Shown here in pieces: positions 10,768 through 11,178 of a stretch of DNA of 11,178 bases. Under the pieces are notes generated by a model that worked only from the letters and a program-made list of their open reading frames with translations, made no database searches and was not told the origin of the DNA. The DNA is from Baffinella frigidus (lineage: Eukaryota; Cryptophyceae; Cryptomonadales; Baffinellaceae), in NCBI GenBank assembly GCA_026770585.1, contig MU646333.1, positions 1,272,735 through 1,283,912 of the forward strand, given 5' to 3'. The position numbers were made by a program, and so were the translations under genes. How positions within the stretch are numbered: the stretch's first letter is position 1; each line of letters begins with the position of its first letter.

Positions 10768-10936
10768 GTTGGACAAGCCTTCTGAAACACGCGAATGTGG
10801 TCAAGCCTTCTCAAACAATGGAAAGTGGAAAAGCCGTCTCAAACAAGGGAAGGCGGGCAAGCCTTCTCTACCAACAAAAAGTGGTCAAAATCTTCTCAAA
10901 CAATGGAGGTTGGACAAGCCGTCTCAAACAAGGAAA
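10768..10936 (+). repeat. 28-bp minisatellite, six units
   Basis: Units start at 10768 (29 bp), 10797, 10825, 10853, 10881 and 10909. The shared core is caagcc(t/g)tctcaaacaa. Units diverge at 15-30 percent of positions and there are no spacers. Confidence 0.93.
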
Positions 10937-10967
10937 TAGCTAGCTTCATCAGGGCGCCTATCTTCCC

Positions 10968-11037
10968 GCTGAATCATCTCAGCGATAAAGTGGATCCGGA
11001 CCAGCTGGTCGTCAATAAACAACTCTCTCTCTCTCTA
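10968..11037 (+). repeat. dispersed 'NHL..DP.QLVVN' repeat, copy 3
   Basis: + strand copy of the element at 4382-4311 (minus), ending in a CT run that continues into the terminal AT microsatellite. Confidence 0.88.
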
Positions 11038-11130
11038 TATATATATATATACAACTCTCTCTCTCTATATATATATATACATACATATATATGTATATAT
11101 ATATATATACATATATATACATATATGTTC

Positions 11131-11178
<48 letters not shown>
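11023..11178. repeat. CT and AT microsatellite at window end
   Basis: Alternating ctctct and atatat blocks that continue past the window. Confidence 0.97.

Larger units (their letters stand above)
9942..11178. other. no gene seen; repeat-filled region
   Basis: Searched for the expected upstream exon (W-x-YGYRG of HELP) without success on the minus strand. 10080-10360 is built of degenerate catctctcag / caggca(c/t)cag units on +. An AT microsatellite lies at 10121-10163, and CT then AT repeats at 11023-11178 run off the window end. Confidence 0.6.

Noticed and set aside
10768-10936. Possible CRISPR array (28-bp repeats)
   Set aside because: Units are contiguous and diverged, with no unique spacers; it is a minisatellite in a eukaryotic sequence.

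Overview
The window looks like nuclear DNA of an intron-rich, repeat-rich protist. Introns are GT-AG, exons are only 39-137 nt, microsatellites and minisatellites are everywhere, and there are degenerate interstitial TTTAGGG (plant/alga/alveolate-type telomere) arrays. My best guess is a photosynthetic alveolate such as a chromerid (Chromera or Vitrella type), or another alga; this is inference, and no marker gene settles it.

No single open reading frame is a convincing gene, and the longest ones are shadows. Reading the minus strand for splice-bounded coding blocks instead gives one large, partial gene that fills about 1-9589. Seventeen short exons between 9589 and 227 join with compatible reading phases into about 463 codons. 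They resemble an EML/EMAP protein (echinoderm microtubule-associated protein-like): the second half of a HELP motif followed by WD40 repeats in the usual EML order. Both ends are missing: the start of HELP lies upstream of 9589 (not found, or outside the window), and the last WD40 blades lie beyond position 1. Three exons (8, 11 and the far edge of 3) are weakly supported.

The striking structural feature is how the introns are built. Around at least eight exons, the splice site plus the adjoining piece of exon has been copied as tandem or nearby decayed copies inside the flanking intron. Copies of the 3' splice site lie upstream of the exon (near 1035, 1431, 2100, 4176, 5107, 5422, 6538). Copies of the 5' splice site lie downstream (near 481, 3616 and 8863). 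Telomere-like arrays sit directly against several 3' splice sites and supply CCCTAAA-type pyrimidine tracts.

Layout from left to right: 1-215 39-bp minisatellite and purine-rich intron; 227-1714 exons 17 to 13 with a 96-bp minisatellite; 1964-2470 exon 12 and four decayed copies of its start; 2480-3610 long repeat-filled intron; 3616-4481 exons 11 and 10 with fragments and inverted copies; 4490-5040 featureless intron; 5046-5422 exons 9 and 8; 5423-6422 repeat-rich intron; 6423-8226 exons 7 to 4; 8450-8948 exon 3 and copies of its end; 8951-9589 telomere-like arrays, exons 2 and 1, and a 28-bp inverted repeat; 9590-11178 no gene seen, only telomere-like arrays, microsatellites, a 28-bp minisatellite and a cluster of inverted repeats.
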